From VXMT01 sp965204835 (GTDB taxonomy: Bacteria > Chloroflexota > Dehalococcoidia > UBA2979), in assembly GCA_965204835.1 (NCBI GenBank), contig OZ242017.1:496001-560000 (forward strand): DNA of 64,000 nt, in the 5' to 3' direction. Position numbers and translations under genes: made by a program. Each line of letters starts with the position of its first letter. The stretch's first letter is position 1. Below, one piece after another: positions 32,273 to 41,231 of this stretch. The notes below the pieces were generated by a model. That model was not told where the DNA came from and ran no database searches. It saw only the letters and a list, made by a program, of their open reading frames with translations.

Positions 32273-32413
32273 GTGAAGATGACGAGCATTATCGAGGCGG
32301 TACGGCGCGCGGACGGGTCCGCGCCGGTGCAGCAGCTCTCGCCGGCCGACCTGCAGGTGGCGCTGGCGCGCCCGGGCGCGGGAGTGCCCTACCAGTACTT
32401 CGGCTTCAACTAG
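32273..32413 (+). CDS. 46-residue peptide with aromatic C-terminus, possible peptide precursor
   Basis: GTG 32273 (or ATG 32279) opens a 46-codon frame: VKMTSIIEAVRRADGSAPVQ at the start, a short amphipathic leader-like helix, LSPADLQVALARPGAG in the middle and PYQYFGFN at the very end. AAAGGAACC lies about five bases before GTG. A perfect hairpin begins one base after the TAG stop, and the direct repeats at 32114 lie upstream, so promoter, ribosome site, frame and terminator are all present. I do not recognise a family. The leader-plus-short-aromatic-core layout resembles precursors of ribosomally made peptides, but no modifying enzyme is adjacent; a small regulatory or membrane-acting peptide is equally possible. 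Confidence 0.55.
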   Translation: MKMTSIIEAVRRADGSAPVQQLSPADLQVALARPGAGVPYQYFGFN

Positions 32414-32414
32414 G

Positions 32415-32435
32415 GCGGGCCGGATGCCGGCCCGC
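32415..32435 (+). terminator. Terminator of the peptide gene
   Basis: Perfect 9-bp stem GCGGGCCGG / CCGGCCCGC with a 3-base loop, one base after the TAG. A second, weaker hairpin (GTGCC...GGCAC) follows at once. Confidence 0.65.
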
Positions 32436-32496
32436 GTGCCGGGTACCCGACCTGGCACGAGCACCCGCTCCGCGGGTGATGCGGTTCTCGCAGCGT

Positions 32497-32529
32497 GATG
32501 CCCCGGCGGCGGCGACGCCCCGGGGCATC
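32497..32529 (-). terminator. Terminator of the LuxR-type gene
   Basis: 10-bp stem GATGCCCCGG / CCGGGGCATC around a 13-base loop, 22 bases past the stop of the convergent LuxR-type gene. It may also stop read-through from the peptide gene. Confidence 0.6.
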
Positions 32530-32551
32530 ATCTTGCGGGGCGTGCGGTCAC

Positions 32552-33187
32552 CTAGACGTCATCGAGGATGCCGAGCCGCACGGCAGTGAGGACGGCTTCG
32601 AGCTTGGTCCGCGCCTTGAGCTTCGTACGGAAGTGCCGGACGTGATTGCGCACGGTGTGCGGGCTGATACCGAGGTCGTCGGCGATCTCGTGCGTACCCC
32701 GGCCCTGCGCCACCAGGCGCAGCACCTCGAGCTCCCGCGGGGCGATCCTCGGCGTGCCGGCGGCTTCGCCCCCGCGTTCGGCCGGGGCTGACTCCGCGGC
32801 CGCAGCGGTCGACGCCCCCCGGGGGTGGTCGAGCACGTGGATCAGCAGGGGAGTGTCGCCCGGCGCGCTGCCCACGAGCATGGGAGTGACGGTGACGTCC
32901 CGTCGCTCGCCCGACGAGTCGAGCATCTGCAGGTCGACCGAGGCCGGAATCCGCCCGTCTCGCAGCGAGTGCACGGACGGGCACCCTTCCGTGCACGCAG
33001 GGGTCAGGCCGCCGGGCGCGCGACCCTGGAGGAACTCGAAGCAGCGCCGCCCGATCGCATCGTCACGCGTGTGGCCCAGCATCCGCTCCGCGCCGCGACT
33101 CCAGAACACCACGCGCTGGTCGGGCGTGACGCAGTACGCCCCGACACCCGCCTCGTCCAGCAGCGCGAAGATGTCCTGTGCAGGCAC
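32552..33187 (-). CDS. PAS-LuxR-type transcriptional regulator
   Basis: 211 residues. An N-terminal PAS domain (DIFALLDEAGVGAYCVTPDQRVVFWSRGAERMLGH) includes an insertion with two cysteines, TPACTEGCPSVH. It is joined by an Ala/Gly-rich linker to a LuxR/GerE HTH: PRELEVLRLVAQGRGTHEIADDLGISPHTVRNHVR. There is no membrane helix or receiver domain, so it should sense a cytoplasmic signal through the PAS pocket, perhaps redox via the Cys pair or a bound cofactor. GTG 33187 has GGGAGGTG seven bases upstream. It is a single gene with about 250 bases of control region upstream, including an unusually AT-rich patch at 33325-33380. No target can be named. Confidence 0.9.
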   Translation of the reverse strand: MPAQDIFALLDEAGVGAYCVTPDQRVVFWSRGAERMLGHTRDDAIGRRCFEFLQGRAPGGLTPACTEGCPSVHSLRDGRIPASVDLQMLDSSGERRDVTVTPMLVGSAPGDTPLLIHVLDHPRGASTAAAAESAPAERGGEAAGTPRIAPRELEVLRLVAQGRGTHEIADDLGISPHTVRNHVRHFRTKLKARTKLEAVLTAVRLGILDDV

Positions 33188-33438
33188 GCCGGTCCACCTC
33201 CCGAACCATCACCTCAACTGGCGTCGTCGGGAGCGTCCCGCCGGGCCCGGGGCTCGCCGGCCGGCGCGGAGCGCCCGAGCGACGATGCTGGCCAGAGCCC
33301 GACGACTCCCTGGTGGGGGTGCGGTTGTTCATACTCATTCTAATCTGAATATCGTTGCGCGGCATCCGTTAGCTATAACATATGTGTAGAAGCGCCGGGC
33401 CGAGCGAGGCTGGGGTGCGCCTCATCCGTGATCGCTCG

Positions 33439-35103
33439 TCACTCGTCGAGGAACGCGAGCTCCTCCTCGACCAGCGAGACGACGAGGTCGTCGAGCTGTT
33501 CGACGGTGTAGCGGCTCACGTTGTGCGGTGTCGTGCCGCCCTCGCCGTACACGATGAAGATGAAGCGACCCATCGTGTACTGGGCGATCTGGCGGAAGAT
33601 GTACTCGCCCTGCGGGTTCAGCCCGCTGGAGGCGATCGAGAAGATCTTGATGCCGCGCCGGTGGGCTTCGACCATCTCGGCCGCGTAGCTGTAGTCGTCG
33701 GGGTAGTCGAGGTGCGGCGGGGCGTCGGCGATCAGGAACATCAGCCGGATCGCGTCCCCCTCCCGCCACTCGGGCTGGTGGACGGCCACGTGCAGCGCCT
33801 CGTTGAGCGACTCGGGGTAGTCGTCCCCGCCGTCGGCGACCACGCCACGGATCGTCTCGAGGAAGCGTTCCGCGTCTGGCTCGAAGTCGAAGACGCGCGT
33901 CACATACTCATCGCCGCGGTCGCGGTAGGCGACCATCGCGAAGCGCAGGTCGGGCTCCGACGGCAGCGCGCTGATCCGCGAGGCGATCGAGAGGAGCGTG
34001 TCCTTGATCTGCTCGATCTCGTCGGCCATGCTCCCCGTCGCGTCCAGCAGGAACAGGATGTCGAGCGGCACACCGCCCTCGGCGACGGACTGTTCCACGT
34101 CGAGCGTGACATCCCAGTTCCGGTCGCCGCCGCGGTCGAACGCGAGCTCCTCGCTGACCTCGCCGCGCGCGACGTGCAGCGTGAACGACTCCGCGCCCTC
34201 GCTCCCGGGGAAGGCGAGGGGGAAGAACAGGGTCTGCCCGTTCGCGTAGGTGCGACCCTCGAACAGCATCGTCCCGCCCGAGGAGACGGTGACCAGGGCG
34301 TTGTGGACGGGCCGGTCGTCGGCGTCCGTCACGGTCACCACGTACCGCTCGGAGACGTCGACGTCGTGGACCGGGTCGCCCGCGTACTCGCGGCGGTAGA
34401 GCAGGTACTCGTCCCAGAGCTCGTTGTCGTTCACCTCGCCGGCGGACAGCGCGGTCCGCTGGGTCTCGCTCGCGCCGCCGGCCGACGAACCGGGCGCACG
34501 GTCAGCCGAGTCGCTGCCGCCATCGGCGGGTTCGGAGGCGGACTCTTCGGCCTCGTACGCAACGTCGTCGCCATCGCCGCCGCGCCCGCCGCCGTCGTCC
34601 ATCCCGTCGGAGGCGTCGTAGCCGGCGTCGTCGCCGCCCACGCCCGGCGCCTCGTCGGTGAGGGCTGCGTCGGACTCCTCGCCATCTTCGGAGGTCGCCG
34701 CCATAGCCGCCGAGGGCGTGGCCGTCGGAGGCGGCGTGGGCGCCGCCGTCGCGGTGGCGGTCGCCGTGGCAGTCGGGGTCGGGGTGGCTGTGGCGATCGC
34801 GGTCGCCGTAGCGGTGGGGGTCGCGGTCGGAGTCGCGGTGGCCGTGGCTGTCGCCGTAGCCGTCGCCGTGGGCGTCGAGGTCGGCGTAGCGGTCGCCGTG
34901 GGCGTGGCGACGGGCGTGGGTGAGGGGGAAGGGGTGGGATCGGCGACCACGGGCGTCGCCGTCGGCGTCTCCTCGACCGGGACCGGTGTCGGGGTCACCT
35001 CGGGCTCGGGCTCACCGTCGCCGAAGCACGCCGCCGCCGAGGCGATGAGCACCATCGCCGCGACCCAGTACAACGCTCGCCAGATCCGCGTCAGCCGTGG
35101 CAC
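33439..35103 (-). CDS. VWA-domain lipoprotein with long Thr/Ala linker
   Basis: 554 residues. A lipoprotein signal (VAAMVLIASAAAC) is followed by about 110 residues of Thr/Pro/Ala repeats, an acidic Gly/Asp/Ser region, a beta-rich segment with Ig-like or carboxypeptidase-regulatory-like features (YVVTVTDADDRPVHNALVTVSSGG) and a VWA domain of about 195 residues. The metal site is DATGSMADE, with Thr and Asp partners later (LIADAPPHLD). It would be anchored outside the membrane and bind a ligand or partner through the VWA face. GTG 35103 has GAGGAG about seven bases upstream; a GTG at 35130 would add nine residues. Confidence 0.88.
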   Translation of the reverse strand: MPRLTRIWRALYWVAAMVLIASAAACFGDGEPEPEVTPTPVPVEETPTATPVVADPTPSPSPTPVATPTATATPTSTPTATATATATATATPTATPTATATAIATATPTPTATATATATAAPTPPPTATPSAAMAATSEDGEESDAALTDEAPGVGGDDAGYDASDGMDDGGGRGGDGDDVAYEAEESASEPADGGSDSADRAPGSSAGGASETQRTALSAGEVNDNELWDEYLLYRREYAGDPVHDVDVSERYVVTVTDADDRPVHNALVTVSSGGTMLFEGRTYANGQTLFFPLAFPGSEGAESFTLHVARGEVSEELAFDRGGDRNWDVTLDVEQSVAEGGVPLDILFLLDATGSMADEIEQIKDTLLSIASRISALPSEPDLRFAMVAYRDRGDEYVTRVFDFEPDAERFLETIRGVVADGGDDYPESLNEALHVAVHQPEWREGDAIRLMFLIADAPPHLDYPDDYSYAAEMVEAHRRGIKIFSIASSGLNPQGEYIFRQIAQYTMGRFIFIVYGEGGTTPHNVSRYTVEQLDDLVVSLVEEELAFLDE

Positions 35104-35181
35104 GCAGGGCTCCTCACCTCGGGGCTGCACAGTGCCGGCCCTGCTGAGAGATACGCGACGGACACCCCGATCGTTCCCCTC

Positions 35182-36036
35182 CTACGCGTCGAGGAAGTCG
35201 AGGAGGATGCGGACGAAGCGCTCGGGGTCCTCGTCGATGTTGAGCAGGGCCTCGCTCTCGGGCCGCATCCCCGTGGCGTTCGGGATGCCCTCGACGAACC
35301 GTGCGTGTTGCTCGCCGAGGGGCGAGCCCGAGCCATGGAGGATCAGCGTGCGCGCGCGGATGCGCGGCAGCGCGGCCCAGTAGTCGAAGCGCACCATCCC
35401 GTAGGGCGCCGAGCCCTCCCAGCCGGTGTCGCCGTAGAGTTCCTGCACACCCTCGTCCGAGTTGAGCTTGAGGTGCTCGACCAGCGTCTCCATGACGCGG
35501 TAGAGGTCCGCGCCGGGCTCCGTGCCCCCGTGGCGCTCCCACAGCTCGAGCAGGTGCCCGCCGTCGGGGCGCAGCGGGGTGTAGTGGTGCACGCGATGGA
35601 TCCGCTCGCGGCCCGCCTCGGTCGCGCCGTAGTTGTAGACCTCCTGCACCACCATCGCGCCGACGCGGTCCGGGTGGTTCGCCGCGATCGCGACCGCGAT
35701 GTGCGCCCCGGTGTGCGTCCCGAACAGGTCGGCGCGCTCGATCCCGAGGCCGTCGAGGAGCCAGGCGGCGGCCTGCGCGAACTGGTCGAGCGACGTGTAC
35801 GGCGTCGGCGGCCGGTCCGAGTCGCCGCACGCCGGCATCGTCCACGCGACCACGCGGCGCTCCCGTGCGAGGCGGTCGAAGTGCGGCAGGTACATGCGCG
35901 AGGACTGCGGGAGGGCGTGCAGCAGCAGCAGGGGCCGCTTGCCGCTCTCGCGTCTCGGGCCGGCCTCGCGGTACTCGATGTGCCCGTCGGGGCCGAGCAC
36001 GAATCCGCGCCGCACCTGGATGCCCGCCGACGTCAT
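35182..36036 (-). CDS. Alpha/beta-hydrolase-fold protein lacking a recognisable catalytic triad
   Basis: 284 residues with the fold's landmarks (PLLLLHALPQSSRMYLPHFDRLA, VVAWTMPACGDSDRPP). At the nucleophile elbow the sequence is LFGTHTGAHIA, so the centre of G-x-S-x-G is His 108 and not Ser. The usual acid block reads LILHGSGSPLGEQ, without Asp, and the usual His block reads RPESEALLNIDEDPERF, without His. Either this subfamily uses other residues (Thr 109, Asp/Glu) or it is a non-catalytic binding protein. ATG 36036 is 18 bases after the threonine aldolase stop, so the two are probably cotranscribed. Confidence 0.85.
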   Translation of the reverse strand: MTSAGIQVRRGFVLGPDGHIEYREAGPRRESGKRPLLLLHALPQSSRMYLPHFDRLARERRVVAWTMPACGDSDRPPTPYTSLDQFAQAAAWLLDGLGIERADLFGTHTGAHIAVAIAANHPDRVGAMVVQEVYNYGATEAGRERIHRVHHYTPLRPDGGHLLELWERHGGTEPGADLYRVMETLVEHLKLNSDEGVQELYGDTGWEGSAPYGMVRFDYWAALPRIRARTLILHGSGSPLGEQHARFVEGIPNATGMRPESEALLNIDEDPERFVRILLDFLDA

Positions 36037-36054
36037 CCCGGTCCCTCCGGCCGC

Positions 36055-37095
36055 CTACGCGGCGCGCATCGAGTCGACTACGCGCTCCGCGGCCGCGACC
36101 GCGGCATCGATGTCCGCGCCGTCGACGTCGAGGTGGGTGACCATCCGCACCCGCTGCGGGCCGGTGCCGCTGCAGAGCACGCCCTCGGCGGCGAGGCGCT
36201 CGCGGAACTCGATGCCGTCGAGGGAGTCGTCGAGCTCGAAGAAGACGATGTTCGTGTCGACCGAGGCAGGGTCCAGCAGGACGCCCGGGAGCGCCGCGAG
36301 CCCCTCCGCCAGGTGCGACGCGTGCGCGTGGTCGTCGGCGAGCCGCTCGACGTGGTGCTCCAGGGCGTACAGCGCCGCGGCGGCGATCACGCCGGCCTGC
36401 CGCATCCCGCCCCCGAGCTGGCGGCGCAGCACGCGCGCACGGTCGATGACCTCGCGCGGCCCGGTGAGCACGGAGCCGACCGGCGCGCCGAGGCCCTTCG
36501 AGAAGCAGAACGAGACGGTGTCGGCCAGCCCGGCGATGGTGGCGGCGTCCGTCTCCAGCGCGTGCGCCGCGTTGAAGATGCGTGCGCCGTCCAGGTGGAC
36601 CGCGGCGCCGGCGCTGCGTGCGACCTCGGTCGCCGCGCGCATGCTCTCGAGGGGGATCGCCGCGCCGCCGCAGCGGTTCTGCGTGTTCTCCAGGCAGACC
36701 AGCGCGGTCCGCGGCACCGCGCCCGGAGCGCGGATCGCCCCTTCGAGCTCGGCGCGGTCGATGCGCCCTCGTTCGTTGTTCGGGGCGGTGCGGAGGCTGA
36801 TGCCGCCGAGGGCGGACGCGCCGACCGCCTCGTGGTGGAGGATGTGCGACTCGGAGCCGACCACTGCCTCGTCGCCGCGGCCGCAGGTGACGAGCAGCGC
36901 GAGCAGGTTGGCCATGGTGCCGCTCGGCACGTACAGCGCGGCCTCCTTGCCGACGCGCTCGGCGGCTGCCTGGTCGAGGCGCTGCACGGTGGGGTCGTCG
37001 CCGAGGACGTCGTCGCCCACCCCGGCGCGCGCCATCGCCTGGCGCATCGCCTCGCCGGGGCGCGAGACGGTGTCCGATCGCAGGTCGATCACCAT
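36055..37095 (-). CDS. ltaE: Low-specificity L-threonine aldolase
   Basis: 346 residues. IDLRSDTVSRPGEAMRQAMA and GDDVLGDDPTVQRLD are the family's opening blocks; YVPSGTMANLLAL holds the cofactor phosphate region; VHLDGARIFNAAHAL has the Asp that contacts PLP; FCFSKGLGAPVGS contains the Schiff-base Lys (about residue 197). The enzyme cleaves L-threonine and allo-threonine to glycine and acetaldehyde in the cytoplasm. The frame extends upstream to 37152, but ATG 37095 fits the family start. It lies upstream of the pseudo-hydrolase gene in the same direction. Confidence 0.95.
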   Translation of the reverse strand: MVIDLRSDTVSRPGEAMRQAMARAGVGDDVLGDDPTVQRLDQAAAERVGKEAALYVPSGTMANLLALLVTCGRGDEAVVGSESHILHHEAVGASALGGISLRTAPNNERGRIDRAELEGAIRAPGAVPRTALVCLENTQNRCGGAAIPLESMRAATEVARSAGAAVHLDGARIFNAAHALETDAATIAGLADTVSFCFSKGLGAPVGSVLTGPREVIDRARVLRRQLGGGMRQAGVIAAAALYALEHHVERLADDHAHASHLAEGLAALPGVLLDPASVDTNIVFFELDDSLDGIEFRERLAAEGVLCSGTGPQRVRMVTHLDVDGADIDAAVAAAERVVDSMRAA

Positions 37096-37204
37096 GTTGG
37101 GCCCTCGATCCAGCTCGGCCGCGACGGCTCCGACTCTACTGGACGCCCCCATTAGGGAGGCAAGCGCGCGGGGTGCGCCGCGTCGCGTCCCACGGATCCT
37201 CGGC

Positions 37205-37210
37205 TAGAAT
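37205..37210 (+). promoter_or_regulatory. Leaderless-type -10 for the MMPL gene
   Basis: TAGAAT eight bases before ATG 37219 with no ribosome site in between. Confidence 0.5.
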
Positions 37211-37218
37211 CGAGCGCG

Positions 37219-39702
37219 ATGAACCGAATCCTCCCCAGGCTGAGCTGGCTGGTCACCGTCCGGCCCTACATCACGATCGCCCTCTTGCTGGCGGTCACGG
37301 TCGTGCTCGCCGCGGGAGCGGGCCGGCGCGCGCCGATCGTGGAGGGTGCGGCGCTGGCGTTCCTCCCGCCGGGGAACGCCGTCGCCGAGGCGGTACAGCA
37401 GATCGACGAACTGTTCGAGGAGACCGGCGACGTCAGCGTCGTAACGCTCCTCTTCCGCGGCGAGACCCTGACGCCGGACGGACTCGCCCAGATGGACGCC
37501 CTGCTGGGCGCCGCGCTGGCCGATCCCGGCGTTTCGGGGCTGCTCGCGCCCGGTGATGCCGTCGTCGCGCCCTCGTTCATCGTCCAGGCTGCGCTCCAGG
37601 CCGACGGCGTCGCGTCGATCACGCAGGCCGAGATCGACGGGGCCATGGGCATCCCCGAGATCGGCGGCGCGCTCGCCGCGATGACCGGGACCGACACGGA
37701 CGGCACGGCGATTGCCATCGCCACCATCCGCCTGCGCGACACGGGCGACGAGCGGCTGCAGGACGCCGAGCGGACGATCCACGAGCTGGCCGTCGGGAAC
37801 GATGGCCCGCTGAATGTCAGCAGCATCTCGCCCACGGTCGTCGAGGACGAGTACCGCAAGGCGACCGAGGAGGGGATGGCGCCCCTGGTGGGGCTCGCGC
37901 TGTTGCTGATCGCGGTGCTGCTTCTCGTCTTCTTGCGGACGCTGTCGGACCTCCTGCTCACCCTGCTCGGCCTGCTGCTGTCGCTGATCTGGGTCGTGGG
38001 CGCCGAGGGCTGGCTCGGGCCGAACGCGCTCGGGGTCATCGGCCCGCCGAGCTCGCTGACGGCGCTGGTGCCGATCATCGTGATCAGCCTCACCGTGGAC
38101 TACGCCATCCAGGGCATCTCGCACTACCGCGAGCAGCGCACCGAGGGCGAGCCGGTGCTGGCGGCGGTACGCATGGGCCTGAGCAACGTCACCCTCCCGC
38201 TGGTGCTGGCCGCGGCGACGACGATCGCGAGCCTGCTGGCGAACCTGTTCTCCCCGATCGGGGTGGTGGGCGACTTCGGCGTCGTCGCCGGCCTCGGCGT
38301 CGGCATGAGCCTGATCGTGATGCTGACGTTGATCCCGGCGGGCCGCGTCATCATCGACCGGCGGCGCGAGGCGCGCGGCACGCTGACGCAGCCGCGGCTC
38401 GTCGCGACGGCGTTGCCGGGCATCGGGGGGCTGGCCGCGGTGCTGGGGCGGTCCGTCACGCGCACGCCCGTGCCGTACTTCGTCGCCGTCATTGCCGTGA
38501 CGGTCGGGCTGGGCTACGCGGCGACGGGGCTCGAGTCCGGGTTCAACATCCGCGACATCCTCCCCCGCGGCGGCACCGTGCTCGAGGACATCGACACCCT
38601 CGACGCGACGGTGGGCGGCTCGACGGAGATGGCCAGCGTGCTGATCCGGGCCGAGGCCACGGAGACGCGCACCCTGCTCAACCTGCACGACCTCCGGGTG
38701 GCGCTCGCGGACCCCGAACTCCGGCCGCGGTCGGTGGCGGGACCGGTCCAGACGTCCTACGAGCTACTCGTGAACGACTGGACCGAGGACAGCGGGGAGC
38801 CCGGCGACAGGTACGACCCGGAGCTCGCGGCCCTCTTCCGCGAAGCCAGCGCCGGCGTGCGGCTCGACCCGGTGCTGATGCAGCAGTTCCTGGACCGGCT
38901 CAAGGAACTCGAGCCCGCCACCGGGCACGCGCTGGTCGACGACCCGGACGGCATCGACTCGTTGCTGGTGCAGTTCCCGACCTTCTCGGGCGACCCGGCC
39001 GCGACGCGCGCCCTCCAGCAGGACCTCGAGGCGCTGTGGTTCGGCGACGACGGCGCCGTCACGGCCACCTCGGAAGGCATCCAGTCGGTCGCGGTCACCG
39101 ACGAGATCACAGGCGGGCAGACGCAGGCGATCAGCACCACCATTGCCGTCGCGCTGGGGATTCTCGCGCTGTTCTTCTGGCTGACGCTGCGGCAGCCCCT
39201 GCTGGCGTTCATCGCGGTCGGGCCGATCGTGCTCGTGCTCATCTGGGTGCTGGGCACCATGGCGCTGCTGGGGATTCCCTACACCCTGATCACCTCGATC
39301 ATCACGGCGCTCTCGATCGGGATCGGCGTGGACTACACGATCCACGTCATCCACCGCTACCGCGAGGAGTTCACGCGCGTGCGCAATCCCGAGGTCGCCG
39401 CCTCCCGGACCCTCGCAACCACGGGTTCGGCGCTGCTGGGCTCCGCGCTCACCACGGCGCTGGGGCTCGGCGTGCTGGTGGCCTCGCCGATCGCCGCCTC
39501 GCAGCAGTTCGGCATCACGGCCGCGATCACCATCGTCTACTCGCTGATCATGTCCACGGTGCTCGTGCCCCCGGCGATGACCGTCTGGGGCGCCTACCAG
39601 AACATGCGGCTGCGCTCGATGGGGCGACGCATGGCCGATGAGCTGGACCTCGCGATCGAGGGCGTCTACCAGCGTCGCGAGCAGGAGCAGGCCCAGTCGT
39701 AG
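37219..39702 (+). CDS. RND/MMPL family transporter
   Basis: 827 residues built as two repeats, each with one N-terminal helix, a large extracytoplasmic loop and a cluster of five to six helices. First cluster: LVGLALLLIAVLLLVFLR, LVPIIVISLTVDYAIQGISHYRE, FGVVAGLGVGMSLIVML. Second cluster: ALGILALFFWLTLRQPLL, ITALSIGIGVDYTIHVIHRYREE. The two (S/G)-x-x-V-DY motifs in helix 4 are the proton-relay aspartates of MMPL/HpnN-type exporters. These export lipids and hydrophobic molecules such as mycolates or hopanoids. The gene is single; -10 TAGAAT precedes the ATG by eight bases. It lies next to, and converges with, the DHA2 exporter/LprG-like pair. Confidence 0.93.
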   Translation: MNRILPRLSWLVTVRPYITIALLLAVTVVLAAGAGRRAPIVEGAALAFLPPGNAVAEAVQQIDELFEETGDVSVVTLLFRGETLTPDGLAQMDALLGAALADPGVSGLLAPGDAVVAPSFIVQAALQADGVASITQAEIDGAMGIPEIGGALAAMTGTDTDGTAIAIATIRLRDTGDERLQDAERTIHELAVGNDGPLNVSSISPTVVEDEYRKATEEGMAPLVGLALLLIAVLLLVFLRTLSDLLLTLLGLLLSLIWVVGAEGWLGPNALGVIGPPSSLTALVPIIVISLTVDYAIQGISHYREQRTEGEPVLAAVRMGLSNVTLPLVLAAATTIASLLANLFSPIGVVGDFGVVAGLGVGMSLIVMLTLIPAGRVIIDRRREARGTLTQPRLVATALPGIGGLAAVLGRSVTRTPVPYFVAVIAVTVGLGYAATGLESGFNIRDILPRGGTVLEDIDTLDATVGGSTEMASVLIRAEATETRTLLNLHDLRVALADPELRPRSVAGPVQTSYELLVNDWTEDSGEPGDRYDPELAALFREASAGVRLDPVLMQQFLDRLKELEPATGHALVDDPDGIDSLLVQFPTFSGDPAATRALQQDLEALWFGDDGAVTATSEGIQSVAVTDEITGGQTQAISTTIAVALGILALFFWLTLRQPLLAFIAVGPIVLVLIWVLGTMALLGIPYTLITSIITALSIGIGVDYTIHVIHRYREEFTRVRNPEVAASRTLATTGSALLGSALTTALGLGVLVASPIAASQQFGITAAITIVYSLIMSTVLVPPAMTVWGAYQNMRLRSMGRRMADELDLAIEGVYQRREQEQAQS

Positions 39703-39746
39703 CGGGGAGCTCGGGCGTCCCGCAGCCTGCCACTGCCGGGGCCGGG

Positions 39747-41231
39747 TCAGAGGACGGAGTACCGAGGTTCCGAGAGCCCCTCTGACTCGTCGACCTCCTC
39801 CACCTCCATCAGCAAGGCCGGCAGGATGGCGAGCAGGGCGAGCACCCCCGCGATCGTGAAGATGTTCTGGAACACGGTCACCCCGGCCTCGATCAGGGGC
39901 GCCTCGGTCTCCTCGTACGTGGTCCCGACCGTCACGTGCGCGGTGAGGCTGTAGAAGCGCTCGATGCCCCACGCGGAGAGCGCCGCGAGCCCCAGCGCCA
40001 TCCCCACCATGCGCGACGCGGTGACCAGCGAGGCCGCCGCGCCCCAGTAGTGGCTCGGCGCGGCGCTGAGCGCGCTGACCCCGATGGGCGGGATCACGAG
40101 CCCGAAGCCGAGCCCCGCCGCGACGAGCGGCAGGGTCAGCCGCGGCTCATGCACCTCGGTCTCCCACGTGCTCATCACGAGCAGGCCGGTCCCGATCAGC
40201 ACCAGCCCGGCGATACACACCGTCCGCACGCCCGTCACGCGGAGGAGGTACCCACCCATCACGGCGCCCACGGGTATGGCGGCGGTCAGGCGGATCAGGC
40301 GCAACGCGCTCTCCCATACGCCCTTCTCCATGACCGTGCCCGACATCAGGGGCACCGCGACCAGCGAGATGATCAGCGCGACCCCCACCAGGAACTGGGC
40401 CATGTTGGACGACAGGAAGGCCTTCGAGCTGTACAGGAACGACGCGAGCAGGGGCTGCACCGCCCGTCGCTCCACGTGGATCAGCGCGGCGACGAGCAGG
40501 ATCCCGATGACGAGCAACAGGTACGGGACGAAGGACTCCTGCGAGAAGATGCTCCGCTGCGATAGCGCGATCGTGATCACGGTCAGCGCACCGCCCAGCG
40601 CGAGCGCCCCGAGGTAGTCCATCTTCGCCTCGCGGTTGACGCGGTTCGGGAGGATGCCGAGCAGCGCGATCAGGATGAGGCTCTGCGGCACGTCCAGCCA
40701 GAAGATCCAGCGCCACCCGACCAGCTCGATGATGGCTCCCCCGTAGAGCGGACCCAGCACCGAGCCTGCCTCGGCCGAGGCGGCCACGAGCCCCAGCGCG
40801 ACTCCCCGCTGCGCCGGCGACGCCGTCCCCACGGCCATGGCCAGCCCGATCGGGACCGTGGCGCCACCTCCGGCCGCCTGGAGCACGCGCGCGATGACGA
40901 TCCACTCGAAGTTCGGCGCGACGGCCACCAGCGCCGAGCCGATGGCGAAGAGCAGCAGCGCCGCCTGGAACATGCGGACGCGGCCGAAGACGTCCGAGAG
41001 GCGGCCGGCCAGCGGCATCGCCACGGTGTAGCTGATCAGGTAGCCGGTCACGATCCACGACGCCCGGTCGAGGTCCGTGAGCGGGATCTCGAGGTCGACC
41101 ATGACGCTGGGAAGCGCCGCCACGACGACCGTCTGGTCCAGGGCAGTCGAGAAGACGCCCAGGCAGAGAATCCACATGACGACCGTCTGGGACGAACCCA
41201 GGGATGTCAGCCCGGCCCTGGCCGCGTTCAT
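39747..41231 (-). CDS. DHA2-type MFS exporter (14 helices), P55-like
   Basis: 494 residues. FSTALDQTVVVAALPSVMVDL in helix 1 is the DHA2 hallmark (D-x-T-V/I-V-x-x-A-L-P), and MPLAGRLSDVFGRVRMFQAA gives the loop 2-3 motif. RVLQAAGGGATVPIGLAMAV is motif C-like. Fourteen helices can be counted. The upstream gene, which overlaps it by four bases (ATGA), encodes an LprG/LppX-like lipoprotein. In mycobacteria LprG and the 14-helix exporter P55 form such an operon and move triacylglycerol-type lipids to the outer envelope. The same division of labour is the best guess here. Confidence 0.9.
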   Translation of the reverse strand: MNAARAGLTSLGSSQTVVMWILCLGVFSTALDQTVVVAALPSVMVDLEIPLTDLDRASWIVTGYLISYTVAMPLAGRLSDVFGRVRMFQAALLLFAIGSALVAVAPNFEWIVIARVLQAAGGGATVPIGLAMAVGTASPAQRGVALGLVAASAEAGSVLGPLYGGAIIELVGWRWIFWLDVPQSLILIALLGILPNRVNREAKMDYLGALALGGALTVITIALSQRSIFSQESFVPYLLLVIGILLVAALIHVERRAVQPLLASFLYSSKAFLSSNMAQFLVGVALIISLVAVPLMSGTVMEKGVWESALRLIRLTAAIPVGAVMGGYLLRVTGVRTVCIAGLVLIGTGLLVMSTWETEVHEPRLTLPLVAAGLGFGLVIPPIGVSALSAAPSHYWGAAASLVTASRMVGMALGLAALSAWGIERFYSLTAHVTVGTTYEETEAPLIEAGVTVFQNIFTIAGVLALLAILPALLMEVEEVDESEGLSEPRYSVL

